Source: HT1-32 sp040219025
GTDB taxonomy: Bacteria > Pseudomonadota > Alphaproteobacteria > Rhodospirillales > HT1-32
Assembly (NCBI GenBank): GCA_040219025.1
Contig: JAVJTE010000007.1
Coordinates: 123,018-187,017, forward strand
Length of the DNA stretch: 64,000 nt
Direction of reading: 5' to 3'
In this document: in pieces, positions 45,527 to 54,214 of the stretch
How positions within the stretch are numbered: the first letter of the stretch is position 1
Layout of the letters: each line of letters begins with the position of its first letter
Made by a program: the position numbers and the translations under genes
Notes under the pieces: model-generated
Databases searched by the model: none
The model's input: only the letters and a program-made list of their open reading frames with translations
Told to the model about the DNA's origin: nothing

Positions 45527-45623
45527 TCTGCCTGCACCTCATCACGAAGATGCAAATATACTATTTTTATCCTACTTTATTCCGCTCTACAGACAGACGT
45601 CTTACACCCACAAAAATAACGTC

Positions 45624-45651
45624 CGGTGAGGACATGTTACTGCCCTCACCG
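45624..45651 (-). terminator. Probable terminator of the isonitrile hydratase-like gene
   Basis: CGGTGAGG (45624-45631) pairs with CCTCACCG (45644-45651). Read on the minus strand it lies just after the stop at 45662 and is followed by GACGTTATTTTTG, a weak T run. Confidence 0.6.
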
Positions 45652-45661
45652 ATCCTTGCTT

Positions 45662-46345
45662 TCAGTTAACGCCCATACCCAGTGACGCAAGTCGCTCACT
45701 ATACAGCGCACAGGCTGTCTTGTAGCGGGGGGCGACGAGGGCTGTGACGGCGGCGGAGGCCTGGTCGGGTGTGCCGGAGCGGAAGGGCGGGTTCGAGTCG
45801 TATTCGATTCCCAGCTGAACCGATTTGGCAATATCCTCGCCAGCAATGTCGGCCAGGATGGACAGGCCGAAATCAATGCCGGAGGTCACCCCGCCGGCTG
45901 TCGTGACATTGCCATCGGTCACGATGCGCTTTGCCTCATGGGTGGCGCCGACCATCGGCAGCAGGCTGGTATAGCCCCAGTGCGTTGTCGCGCGCCGTCC
46001 GTTGAGCAGACCGGCGACGCCCAGCAGGAAGGCGCCGGTGCAGACGGAGGTGACATATTTGGCCCCCGCGGCCTGACGGCGGATGAAGTCGACAGTTGGC
46101 TTGTCCAGCATTGCATCGGCAACACCGCCGCCGCCCGGCACACAGATCAGGTCCAGCTGTGGGCAGGTCTCGAACGTATCCGTCGGCACCAGCCCCAGGT
46201 TGCAGTCGCTTGGCACCGGCTCCATCGTTTTGGCAACGATACGCATCGTCGCACCCGGCAGGCGCGACAGGACCTGCAGCGGCCCGGTAAAATCAAGCTG
46301 GGTCAGGTTCGGGAAAAGGACAAAGCCGACATTAAAGCTGCTCAT
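45662..46345 (-). CDS. DJ-1/PfpI family protein, isonitrile hydratase-like
   Basis: 227 residues from ATG 46345, which has GGAGAAT upstream. The glutamine-amidotransferase-like fold is clear: VGFVLFPNLTQLDFTGPLQVLSR at the start, the nucleophile elbow Cys in VTSVCTGAFLLGVAGLL and RATTHWGY after it. Length and motifs fit isonitrile hydratase (InhA), which converts isonitriles to N-substituted formamides, but related proteins have other roles. The gene overlaps the end of the regulator gene by 14 bp, so the two are coupled. Confidence 0.87.
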   Translation of the reverse strand: MSSFNVGFVLFPNLTQLDFTGPLQVLSRLPGATMRIVAKTMEPVPSDCNLGLVPTDTFETCPQLDLICVPGGGGVADAMLDKPTVDFIRRQAAGAKYVTSVCTGAFLLGVAGLLNGRRATTHWGYTSLLPMVGATHEAKRIVTDGNVTTAGGVTSGIDFGLSILADIAGEDIAKSVQLGIEYDSNPPFRSGTPDQASAAVTALVAPRYKTACALYSERLASLGMGVN

Positions 46346-47336
46346 GATTATTCTCCATTGATTTGAAACGGTTACGAAAATCGGTCGGGCTGGTTTGCAG
46401 CACCCGGGCAAAGGCACGGTCCATACGGCGCAGCGACCCGAACCCGGCATCAGCGGCGATTGATGAAAGCGAGATATCGGTTTCCAGAATGGCCCGGCGC
46501 GCCAGATCAAGCCTGACCCGCTCGACAAACTCTGCCGGGCTGGTGCTGAAGATCTTGCGAAACCGCCGGGTCAGCGTTCTGACCGACATGCAGGCCTCCT
46601 CGGCAAGCCTGTCGACGGACCAGTTCTGGTCGGGGCCGGCAGCTATCGCCTCAACGAGGCCATCCAGTTCCCCGACTGGTGCTGCCTGGGACATCAGATC
46701 GGCGGAAAACTGGCTCTGGCCACCGGGGCGAATGCGAAACATGACATGCTGGCGGGCGACAGCCAGGGCCGTTGTCTTGTCATGGTCGGCTTCGATCATC
46801 GCCAGGGCCAGATCAATACCCGCGGTCACCCCTGCCGATGTCCAGATAGTGTCGTCCCGGATATAAATGGCATCCGGCTCAACAGTGATTTGCGGGCGAA
46901 AGCGTTGCAGCCGGGCCGCGGACTGCCAGTGGGTCGTTGCCCGCCGCCCGTCCAGAACACCGGCCGCCGCCAGCAGAAACGCTCCGGTGCAGACGGAGGC
47001 AAGACGCGGCACAGGCCCGTTCGCACGGCGCACCAGATCGGCGATCTCCCCGGTTGCGAGAGCCTGCTCCAGCCCGCCGCTGCCGCCGGCGACAATCAGA
47101 CTGCCGGTCACAGATAACAGCTCGTCTGTCACCTCGCCCAGACCAAGGTCCGGCAGAATTCTGATACCGGACGAGGTGGGGATCGGCGCCGCACCATCCG
47201 GTGCCACAATCCGGACCCGGTAGACGTCACGCCCCAGTTCTTCATTGGTGCCGGTGAACATCTGGGCCGGGCCGGTCACGTCCAGAATCTGGGCGCCCGG
47301 ATAGGTAACAAGGAGTATTTCATGTCGTCTGTTCAT
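46332..47336 (-). CDS. GlxA-family transcriptional regulator (DJ-1/PfpI plus AraC HTH)
   Basis: 334 residues. The N-terminal DJ-1/PfpI domain (residues 1-190) has LASVCTGAFLLAAAGVLDGRRATTHW, closely parallel to its neighbour's active-site region. The C-terminal AraC-type double HTH (about 225-325) contains SVDRLAEEACMSVRTLTRRFRKIF and SLSSIAADAGFGSLRRMDRAF. The domain probably senses a ligand related to the neighbour's substrate. ATG 47336 is chosen; a GTG two codons earlier is possible. It is the first gene of the two-gene unit. Confidence 0.92.
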   Translation of the reverse strand: MNRRHEILLVTYPGAQILDVTGPAQMFTGTNEELGRDVYRVRIVAPDGAAPIPTSSGIRILPDLGLGEVTDELLSVTGSLIVAGGSGGLEQALATGEIADLVRRANGPVPRLASVCTGAFLLAAAGVLDGRRATTHWQSAARLQRFRPQITVEPDAIYIRDDTIWTSAGVTAGIDLALAMIEADHDKTTALAVARQHVMFRIRPGGQSQFSADLMSQAAPVGELDGLVEAIAAGPDQNWSVDRLAEEACMSVRTLTRRFRKIFSTSPAEFVERVRLDLARRAILETDISLSSIAADAGFGSLRRMDRAFARVLQTSPTDFRNRFKSMENNHEQL

Positions 47337-47500
47337 GACCACAATCTAGAGCCAACAGGATTTGGCCTAAAGGACATTATATAGTCATTTTCGGCCAGAT
47401 CGGGTTCGCCAGCCCGTCGCCTCCGGTGGAAAACCCGCCCCGCAATACACATCTGAAAGACAATCCGGCATAATGCCGATCTCAAACCGGGAATTCAGAT

Positions 47501-48448
47501 ATGCAGAAAATGTTCGCTTACCCCCTGCTCGCCCCTCTCGCCGCGCTGACCCTGCTCACAGCCTCCCCGGCCGCAGCGCACGGGGTGAAGCATGGTCACC
47601 AGGTGGCACAGGGGAGTTCCGAGGTTGCCATCGAAGCGGTGAAGCTGAATGAGCGGCTGACCCTGCTGTCCGGGATCAACGGCTTTACCGGCGGTAATGT
47701 GGTGGTCTCGAACGGGGTCGACGGGATGCTGGTCATCGATGACAAGATCCCGCAGATGACGGAGAAGCTGATCGCTGAACTGGATAAAATCGGCGGGATG
47801 GACAGCCTCAAATTCGTGCTGAACACACACTGGCATTTCGATCATGCCGGTGGCAATGCCGAGTTGGGCAAGACCGCCACCATCATCGCCCATACCAACA
47901 CCCGCAAACGGATGTCGACCGAGCAGAAGCTGGATGCCTTCAACATGGTGCTGCCGCCCAGTCCAAAAAGTGCCCTGCCGGTGATCACTTTCGACCAGAG
48001 CCTGTCGGTCCATTTCAACGGTGAAGAACTCAGGCTGACACATTTCCCGGCCAGCCATACGGACACCGATGCGGTAATCTATTTCAGTAAATCCAACCTG
48101 CTGCATACCGGTGACCTGTTCTTCAACGGCATGTTCCCGTTCGTCGATGTACAGAACGGTGGCAATGTGCTGAACATGACGAAATCAGTTGCCCGGCTGA
48201 TCGAGATGTATCCGGAAGATGTAAAAATCGTCCCCGGTCACGGCCCGGTCGCCAACATGCGCGATCTCCGGGCCTTCCACAAAATGCTGTCGGTCACGAC
48301 CGCCAATGTCGTCGCGATGGCTGATGCCGGCAAGACACTGGACGAGATCAAGGCAGCCGGTGTCCCGAAGGAATATGAGAAATGGGCGGCGATTATTGAT
48401 GCCGCGACCTGGAACAGCCTGATCCATGCCAGTCTGAAAAACAGATAG
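47501..48448 (+). CDS. Secreted MBL-fold metallohydrolase
   Basis: 315 residues. The signal peptide (LLAPLAALTLLTASPAAA) ends at AHG. The metal motif HxHxDH is NTHWHFDHAGGNAEL, with further ligands His in FPASHTDTDAVIYF, Asp in LLHTGDLFFNGMFPFVD and a late His in IVPGHGPVANMRDL. This layout resembles periplasmic B3-like or quinoprotein-associated hydrolases rather than a proven beta-lactamase. The substrate is unknown. Confidence 0.9.
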   Translation: MQKMFAYPLLAPLAALTLLTASPAAAHGVKHGHQVAQGSSEVAIEAVKLNERLTLLSGINGFTGGNVVVSNGVDGMLVIDDKIPQMTEKLIAELDKIGGMDSLKFVLNTHWHFDHAGGNAELGKTATIIAHTNTRKRMSTEQKLDAFNMVLPPSPKSALPVITFDQSLSVHFNGEELRLTHFPASHTDTDAVIYFSKSNLLHTGDLFFNGMFPFVDVQNGGNVLNMTKSVARLIEMYPEDVKIVPGHGPVANMRDLRAFHKMLSVTTANVVAMADAGKTLDEIKAAGVPKEYEKWAAIIDAATWNSLIHASLKNR

Positions 48449-48461
48449 GGCCAGGCCGGGC

Positions 48462-49220
48462 ATGCACAAGCTTGTCGAGGATGTGGTTGATTGCAAGGTC
48501 TGCGGTGCAGAGGCCTTCATCTTCGACGTCTGTGATTTTGGCAAGTCCTGTGTCGAGGCGGACTGGGCCAGCCGTCCCCGCTTCGGTATTCCCGTCTATT
48601 ACTATCGCTGCAGCGACTGCGGCCTGCTGTTCACCCGTGATTTCGACCACTGGAGCGTGAAGGAATTTCAGCGCTATATCTATAATGACGAATATGAAAA
48701 GGTTGATCCTTCCTTCGCTGACGAGCGCCCCCGAAGTTTCGCTGATCTGATTGACCGGAAGCTGGGCGACCATCGCCGGACGCTCCGGATGCTCGACTAT
48801 GGCGCCGGGAACGGTCGGATGACCGATATGCTGCGTAAAGCCGGCTGGACAGAGGCAGAGAGTTACGACCCCGTTTACCCGGATTTTCAGCATCGACCCA
48901 CCGGCCTTTTCGACCTGATCACTGCAATCGAGGTTGTCGAACATTCACCCGCTCCACTCGAAACCATCCGGGAGATTGCGGGTTTTCTGAAACCCGGCGG
49001 CCTGATTCTGCTGGGGACAATGTTGCAGCCGGCTGATATCGAGAAGCGGCGACTGTCCTGGTGGTATGTCGGACCCCGTAACGGGCATATCACCCTGTTC
49101 AGCCGCAAGGCGATGGAGCTGGCCTGGGCCGAATGCGGGCTTGAGTTCGGCTCAACCGGGGAAAACCTGCATTCTGCCTCAAAAGGCATCCCCGGGTTCG
49201 CAGCACATTTGTTTCGCTAA
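48462..49220 (+). CDS. Class I SAM-dependent methyltransferase with N-terminal zinc ribbon
   Basis: 252 residues. Two CxxC pairs (CKVCG near residue 11, CSDCGLLFTRD near 51) make a zinc ribbon. The methyltransferase core then has MLDYGAGNGRMTDMLRKAG, DLITAIEVVEHSPAPLETI and FLKPGGLILLGTML. Proteins of this layout methylate sugars, lipids or nucleoside-linked metabolites. It starts 13 bases after the MBL gene stop and is probably co-transcribed with it. Confidence 0.9.
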   Translation: MHKLVEDVVDCKVCGAEAFIFDVCDFGKSCVEADWASRPRFGIPVYYYRCSDCGLLFTRDFDHWSVKEFQRYIYNDEYEKVDPSFADERPRSFADLIDRKLGDHRRTLRMLDYGAGNGRMTDMLRKAGWTEAESYDPVYPDFQHRPTGLFDLITAIEVVEHSPAPLETIREIAGFLKPGGLILLGTMLQPADIEKRRLSWWYVGPRNGHITLFSRKAMELAWAECGLEFGSTGENLHSASKGIPGFAAHLFR

Positions 49221-49320
49221 TAATCATCGTCATTCGCTATCGACACCATTCACATAATCGAATTCATCAATTCACATTCCCGGCCTAATCTCCTTCCTGC
49301 AATTACCCGGGAACATAGCC

Positions 49321-49749
49321 ATGCACTCGCCAGACCTCATAACCAACCGCCTTCAGCCTGAACCAGTTTCCGTTCCCCGGTCCTTTTCCCGTTCGGCATG
49401 GCTGGCGCTCGGTTATCTGCTGTTTGGTACCGGTATTCTCGGCATGTTTCTGCCGGTCATGCCGACGACAGTTTTCTGGATTCTGGCCGCCGGCTGTTTT
49501 CTGAAATCATCTCCGGCGATGTATCAGCGCATCATCACCACCCCCCGGTATGGCGATGCCGTGCGGGATATGGTTGAGGACGGGATCATCTCTCGACCTG
49601 CCAAGATCGCCGCCGTCAGCGGCATGGCGATCGGCGCGCTGTTCCTGTTGCTGACCCCGGCCCCCGCCATGGCGAAGCTGACGGGCTGCGGCGTTATTGC
49701 TCTCTCCGCCCTGATCGTCACCAGCCGCCCGTCTGTCCTGCAACGCTGA
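49321..49749 (+). CDS. DUF454 (YbaN) family inner membrane protein
   Basis: 142 residues with three to four hydrophobic helices. It has the family core LALGYLLFGTGILGMFLPVMPTTVFWILAAGCFLKSSP, in which the LPxxPTTxF motif is typical. The remainder ends in two membrane spans. The function of YbaN-like proteins is unknown. Confidence 0.92.
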   Translation: MHSPDLITNRLQPEPVSVPRSFSRSAWLALGYLLFGTGILGMFLPVMPTTVFWILAAGCFLKSSPAMYQRIITTPRYGDAVRDMVEDGIISRPAKIAAVSGMAIGALFLLLTPAPAMAKLTGCGVIALSALIVTSRPSVLQR

Positions 49750-49841
49750 ACTGCCGGAAGGGGCCTCGCCGACAGATCCCCATCCTTTTGCTTTTCCTTC
49801 GCTGACCCGCCGCGTCAGAATGGCGAAAAGAGGAGCGCCAG

Positions 49842-50987
49842 ATGACACGACTGAGAGAGTATAACCAAAGCCTGATGGGCCAGCCCGGCAGCCGTCAGCG
49901 GATCGAAACACCGGCACTGGTGGTCGATCTGGATGCGCTGCAAACCAATATCGACGGCATGCAGGCATTCGCCACCGCCGGGGGATTCAACATCCGGCCG
50001 CATGGCAAGACCCATAAATGCGCGGAGATTGCCCGCCGGCAGATGGCAGCCGGTGCGGTCGGGGTTTGCGCGGCAAAGCTGGGCGAGGCAGAAGTGTTCG
50101 CCGCAGGCGGCGTCGGGCAGGTTTTGCTGACCTCGCCCGTCGTGGCACCGGGGCGGATCAGCCGTCTGCTTGATCTGGCGAGCAGACACCCGGAGATCAT
50201 CACCGTTGCCGATGACCCGGAAAATGTCGCGGCACTGAATGCGGCGGCACTCGGCCGGGGCGTGATTCTCAACCTGCTGGTGGATGTTGATGCCGGGTTT
50301 CACCGCTTCGGCACGGAATCACCGGCTGTCGCCTGCGCGCTGGCGCAACAGATTGCCGAAGCCCCGGCGCTGCGGCTCCGCGGTGTTCAGGGCTATGCGG
50401 GAGACGTACAGCATATCGCGAATTTTGAAGAACGACGAATTGAGTCGGAAAAGCGCATCCGCATGCTGGGCGCGGCACGTGACGCCATCCGCGCTGCCGG
50501 GCTGGACTGCGACATCGTCACCGGTGGTGGCACCGGCACCCATGCCATCGATCCGGCGCTGGGCATCCTGACAGACGTACAGGTAGGGTCCTACATATTC
50601 TCAGACGTACAGTACGACCATGTCGAGCTGCGGGCGACCGACGACCATCCGTTCCGCAACGCCCTGTTCGTCTATACCCGTGTTGTCAGTTCCCGCCATG
50701 ACGGCTTTGCCACGACGGATGCCGGGTCGAAAGGTTTCTCGACCGAGGACTACCCGCCGCAGATTGTCGCAGGCGCACCCGCGGGCTCAGCCTACAGCAT
50801 GTTCGGTGATGAATTCGGCAAGGTCACCCTGCCGGACCCGGCTTCCCGTCTGCCGCTGAACAGCCTGATCGAATGCGTAATCCCGCATTGCGATCCGACC
50901 CTGAACCTCTATGACGACCTCTATATCGTCTCCGGCGACAGGCTGGTCGATATCTGGGCGATTGAGGGACGCGGCGGCGCCGGATAA
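49842..50987 (+). CDS. DSD1-family PLP enzyme (D-serine dehydratase / D-threonine aldolase-like)
   Basis: 381 residues with the alanine racemase-type TIM barrel. The Schiff-base Lys is in RPHGKTHKCAEIARRQ near residue 55. The C-terminal metal site HCD is in CVIPHCDPTLNLYDD, and GGGTGTHAI binds the phosphate. DSD1 enzymes cleave D-threonine or D-3-hydroxyaspartate, or dehydrate D-serine, in the presence of a divalent metal. It has its own leader; the next gene is convergent. Confidence 0.92.
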   Translation: MTRLREYNQSLMGQPGSRQRIETPALVVDLDALQTNIDGMQAFATAGGFNIRPHGKTHKCAEIARRQMAAGAVGVCAAKLGEAEVFAAGGVGQVLLTSPVVAPGRISRLLDLASRHPEIITVADDPENVAALNAAALGRGVILNLLVDVDAGFHRFGTESPAVACALAQQIAEAPALRLRGVQGYAGDVQHIANFEERRIESEKRIRMLGAARDAIRAAGLDCDIVTGGGTGTHAIDPALGILTDVQVGSYIFSDVQYDHVELRATDDHPFRNALFVYTRVVSSRHDGFATTDAGSKGFSTEDYPPQIVAGAPAGSAYSMFGDEFGKVTLPDPASRLPLNSLIECVIPHCDPTLNLYDDLYIVSGDRLVDIWAIEGRGGAG

Positions 50988-51049
50988 GCGGATCAGGATC
51001 GCTGATCCCGGAAATAACTGTGCTAACTATTCCTGAAGGATTGCCCTTG

Positions 51050-51219
51050 CTGCCATCCTTCGAGACGCAGCTGCGCTGCTCCTCAGGATGAGGCCAGGTT
51101 AAATAAGCAAGACCTCGTCCTGAGGAGGCCAGGTTAAATGCAAGGCCTCGTCCTGAGGAGGCCAGGTTAAATGTAAGGCCTCGTCCTGAGGAGGCGCTAT
51201 GCGCCGTCTCGAAGGACCC
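51050..51219. repeat. Family A palindromic repeat with internal tandem duplications
   Basis: The outer ends are inverted: CATCCTTCGAGACG on the left and CGTCTCGAAGGACC on the right. Inside, a unit of about 33 bp (AGGCCAGGTTAAATG...TCGTCCTGAGG) is repeated three times in tandem, starting at 51091 (35 bp), 51126 and 51159. The first unit has small differences. It fills the gap between the convergent DSD1 and glutamine synthetase-like genes. Confidence 0.88.
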
Positions 51220-52686
51220 TCAGAACAGCTGGAAATATTCCTGATGTTCCCATTCCGAGACTTCTGACAGATAGCGGTTGATCTCGAACTTCTTGATCTC
51301 CAGCAGGTAATCAATGAACGGGCCACCCATCCGGTCACGCCAGAAGTCACTGGCGGCCAGTGCGTCGACGGCCTCCAGCAATGTCTGGGGCAGGCGCACG
51401 GCATCGCTGCTGTAGGGATTGTCCACCGGCTTCGGCGGGGTCAGACCGCGCTCGATGCCATCCAGTCCGGCCAGCATCTGCGAGGCGAGGTAGAGATAGG
51501 GGTTTGCCGCCGGTTCACCGACCCGGTTTTCCACCCGGGTTCCCGGGTCACCCGGCCCGCCGATGGCCCGTACCATGGCCCCCTTGTTGTCGCGGCCCCA
51601 CTGTATCCGGTCCGGTGCCAGCGCATGCGGCCGGTAGCGGCGGTAACCGTTGACGGTCGGTGTCGTGAAGACGCAGCTGGCCGCCGCATGTTCCAGCAGG
51701 CCCGCCACGAACTGGCGGCCCGTTGGTGACAGCAACTCGCCCTCACCCTCGGCCATGAAAACATTCCGTCCGGTCTTCAGGTCCACCAGCGACTGATGCA
51801 GGTGCCAGCCATTGGCGAACAGGTTCTCGATCCTGGGACGGCACATGAAGGTGGCGTGATAACCGTGGCGGCGGCAGATCTGTTTCACCGCGCTGCGGAA
51901 CAGGATCATGTTATCGGCATGTTCAATACCGCTGGCCGGGGCGAAGGTGAATTCACACTGGCTCGGTCCGAATTCGGCCTCGATGGAGCGCACCGGCAGA
52001 CCGAGCTTCTGGACATCACGGCGGATCATATCGAGCACCGGCTCCAGCTCGTCGTAATTCTGTTCGGACAGATAACGGAACCCCTGCGCCAGCAGTTCGG
52101 TCTGCGGCGGCTTGCCCGGCTGCACCGCATCGGATGGGCGCAGTGCCGGGTCAGTCAGCTTCAGGACCGTGAATTCCACTTCCAGACCGGCGACATAATC
52201 ATATCCGGCAGAGGCCATCCTTGCCGCCGCCATCTGGCCGATGGCCCGGGTCGAGAACGGAATCCTCCCCCCGGTGGTGAAATTGATGTCGCAGAGCATC
52301 CAGCCGGAATGCGGCGACCAGGGCAGAATGCGGAAGGTCGCGGGGTCCGGCACCATGATGAAGTCACCGGCACCCTCCCAGGCCTGATCGCCGAGGCCAC
52401 CGCCTTCGCTCCAGACCGGAAAGACCGTGCGGTGGGAAGTGTCTTTGAGGATGAGCGTCGTCGTCATCGAACAGCCGTTGGCCAGCACCGCCGACAGCTG
52501 TTCCAGCGGGATGGTCTTGCCATGGAGGACGCCATGCTGATCGGCGAAGGACAGGCGGATAACCTCCAGCCCGGCGGCCTTCGCCTGTGCAACCACATCA
52601 CGGGCGCGGGCCTCCCCGTCGGCATCGCGCAATCCGTGACGGGCGACAAAACCGTCAAAACCCAGTCCTGCATTCGGTGTACTCAA
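51220..52686 (-). CDS. Glutamine synthetase-like ligase
   Basis: 488 residues. It has the GS catalytic layout: LEVEFTVL (metal Glu), SIEAEFGPSQCEFTFAPASG, ATFMCRPRIENLFANGWHLHQSL (metal His) and the late RVENRVGEPAANPYLYLASQM Arg/Glu motif. The N-terminal 115 residues differ from assimilatory GlnA, and the adenylylation Tyr region is absent, so it belongs to the gamma-glutamylation branch (PuuA-like, or the ligase of aniline dioxygenase clusters). It lies 80 bp downstream of a Rieske oxygenase gene, suggesting gamma-glutamylation of an amine substrate. Confidence 0.9.
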   Translation of the reverse strand: MSTPNAGLGFDGFVARHGLRDADGEARARDVVAQAKAAGLEVIRLSFADQHGVLHGKTIPLEQLSAVLANGCSMTTTLILKDTSHRTVFPVWSEGGGLGDQAWEGAGDFIMVPDPATFRILPWSPHSGWMLCDINFTTGGRIPFSTRAIGQMAAARMASAGYDYVAGLEVEFTVLKLTDPALRPSDAVQPGKPPQTELLAQGFRYLSEQNYDELEPVLDMIRRDVQKLGLPVRSIEAEFGPSQCEFTFAPASGIEHADNMILFRSAVKQICRRHGYHATFMCRPRIENLFANGWHLHQSLVDLKTGRNVFMAEGEGELLSPTGRQFVAGLLEHAAASCVFTTPTVNGYRRYRPHALAPDRIQWGRDNKGAMVRAIGGPGDPGTRVENRVGEPAANPYLYLASQMLAGLDGIERGLTPPKPVDNPYSSDAVRLPQTLLEAVDALAASDFWRDRMGGPFIDYLLEIKKFEINRYLSEVSEWEHQEYFQLF

Positions 52687-52766
52687 GAGACTATCCTTAA
52701 ATCTTGGCCGGCACTGGCCGGATCATAAATCGGAAAGGGCCGGCATGACACCGGGAACCGGCAGCG

Positions 52767-54086
52767 CTACCGGCTCCGGGACCAGGTACAGGCATCACGG
52801 CGTTTGCGATCCTGTGCCGTCCAGGAGCCTTCCCAGTCATCGGTCGGTGCGATGGTGTCGATGGCAATCGGGCCGGTGATCCGGGCCGCGACATCCTCCG
52901 TCACCAGCAGGGGCAGCGCCCGGTCCTCACCCTCTGCCGTAGCCTTGATGGCGAGGCGGAGCTGGCGTCTGTTGCGGGTGATCGCCTTGTCGGTAACACC
53001 CAGATGTTCCTTCGTCCGGTCCTGAATCGGGCCGGGCGATTCAACCGCCCACTGGTCATGCACATTGATGTCGAGGCCCATGCCCGTATAGGTCATGCTG
53101 GCCTGTTCCGCCGCGTCATAGCCATAGTTGTTCGACCTGTTCTTGCCCGGAATATAATCCGGCAGGGAATAGAGTTCGAGGCGCTGGCAGCGCATCAGTT
53201 CATGATCCACCGGCGCACCGAAGCTGGTAAAAATGGCGTACCAGTAGGAATGCGTGTCATCGACCGGCACATGCCACTGGGTGATGGTCATCTCGTTGCT
53301 CATCGGGATCACGATGGCCTGCGGGAAGATATGGTTGGTGATCCGGACATGGGTCCGACCATCCGTCATATGCCGCAGCGAAGTGATCCGCATGCCGTAG
53401 TCGGTTTCATCGACATTGATATCGGGGCGCGGATAATCGCGCAGGATCCGGGTCATCGGGATATCGGTGTCGCCCGCCTTGTCCTTGAACTGCTTGCCGT
53501 AGCTGTCTGCCGGGTCTTCATCTTCCAGATAACGGTGCAGGAAAGACGCATGCGCCGGGTCGATCCCGACCTCCGTCGCCTGCAGCCAGTTGCATTCCAT
53601 GAAACCCTTGAAGGCGAAGACATGGCTGTGCGGTGCGGCAAAACAGTCGAAGGCCGGGAAGGGCGGCGGGTCACCCGGTCCCATATAGGCAAAGATGATG
53701 CCGCTGCGTTCCACACAGGGATAGGCGGTATGACTGATCCGCTTGTGAAAGCTGCTGCCCTCCGGTTCCGCGGGCTGTTCCAGACAGGCGCCCTTTTCGT
53801 CGAACAGCCAGCCATGGAACGGGCAGCGCAGGCCACCATCTTCCAGCCGTCCGTAACACAGATCGGCCCCGCGATGCGGGCAATGCCGGTCGATCAGGCC
53901 ATAGCCGCCGTCTTCGGTGCGGAACAGCACCAGCCGCTCGCCCATCAGATTGACCTCGCGCACCGGGCGGTTGCCCGCCAGTTCATCGACCAGCGCCGCA
54001 GGCTGCCAGTACCGGCGCAGCAGTGCCCCGCCGGGCGTACCCGGCCCGACCCCGGTCAATGTGGCGTTTTCTTCAGCACTCATCAT
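52767..54086 (-). CDS. Rieske non-heme iron oxygenase, phthalate dioxygenase-like
   Basis: 439 residues from ATG 54086 with GGAAGGG upstream. The Rieske 2Fe-2S ligands are in CPHRGADLCYG and CPFHGW. The mononuclear iron site is in EVGIDPAHASFLHRY (two His), with the bridging Asp just before. The layout (single alpha-type subunit, long C-terminal domain) fits phthalate 4,5-dioxygenase and related demethylases. No ferredoxin or reductase gene is adjacent. It is divergent from the IclR gene; the operator lies between them. Confidence 0.92.
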   Translation of the reverse strand: MMSAEENATLTGVGPGTPGGALLRRYWQPAALVDELAGNRPVREVNLMGERLVLFRTEDGGYGLIDRHCPHRGADLCYGRLEDGGLRCPFHGWLFDEKGACLEQPAEPEGSSFHKRISHTAYPCVERSGIIFAYMGPGDPPPFPAFDCFAAPHSHVFAFKGFMECNWLQATEVGIDPAHASFLHRYLEDEDPADSYGKQFKDKAGDTDIPMTRILRDYPRPDINVDETDYGMRITSLRHMTDGRTHVRITNHIFPQAIVIPMSNEMTITQWHVPVDDTHSYWYAIFTSFGAPVDHELMRCQRLELYSLPDYIPGKNRSNNYGYDAAEQASMTYTGMGLDINVHDQWAVESPGPIQDRTKEHLGVTDKAITRNRRQLRLAIKATAEGEDRALPLLVTEDVAARITGPIAIDTIAPTDDWEGSWTAQDRKRRDACTWSRSR

Positions 54087-54145
54087 GGCGGCGACCCTTC
54101 CGTGCGACAGGAACCGGTTTTCGATAACCGGGATCAGAAATAAAT

Positions 54146-54160
54146 GTTCGATTATCGAAC
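54146..54160. promoter_or_regulatory. Probable IclR-family operator (PcaR/PobR-type palindrome)
   Basis: GTTCGATTATCGAAC is a perfect 15-base palindrome in the divergent gap between the Rieske and IclR genes. It matches the known PcaR/PcaU/PobR box (GTTCGATAATCGCAC) at most positions. Related half-sites (TACGATAATA at 54166 and TTCGATTTAT at 54181) follow at about ten-base steps, as in IclR triple-repeat operators. Confidence 0.75.
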
Positions 54161-54214
54161 TTATGTACGATAATATGATATTCGATTTATCTGTTGCTGA
54201 AAACTGCATTCTCC

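Noticed and set aside
47501..48448. Metallo-beta-lactamase resistance gene
   Set aside because: The HxHxDH fold is present, but layout and context do not match known carbapenemases; called only an MBL-fold hydrolase.
51086..51190. Tandem 33-bp units as a possible short CRISPR array
   Set aside because: The units are contiguous with no unique spacers, sit inside a dispersed palindromic repeat, and no cas genes are in the window.
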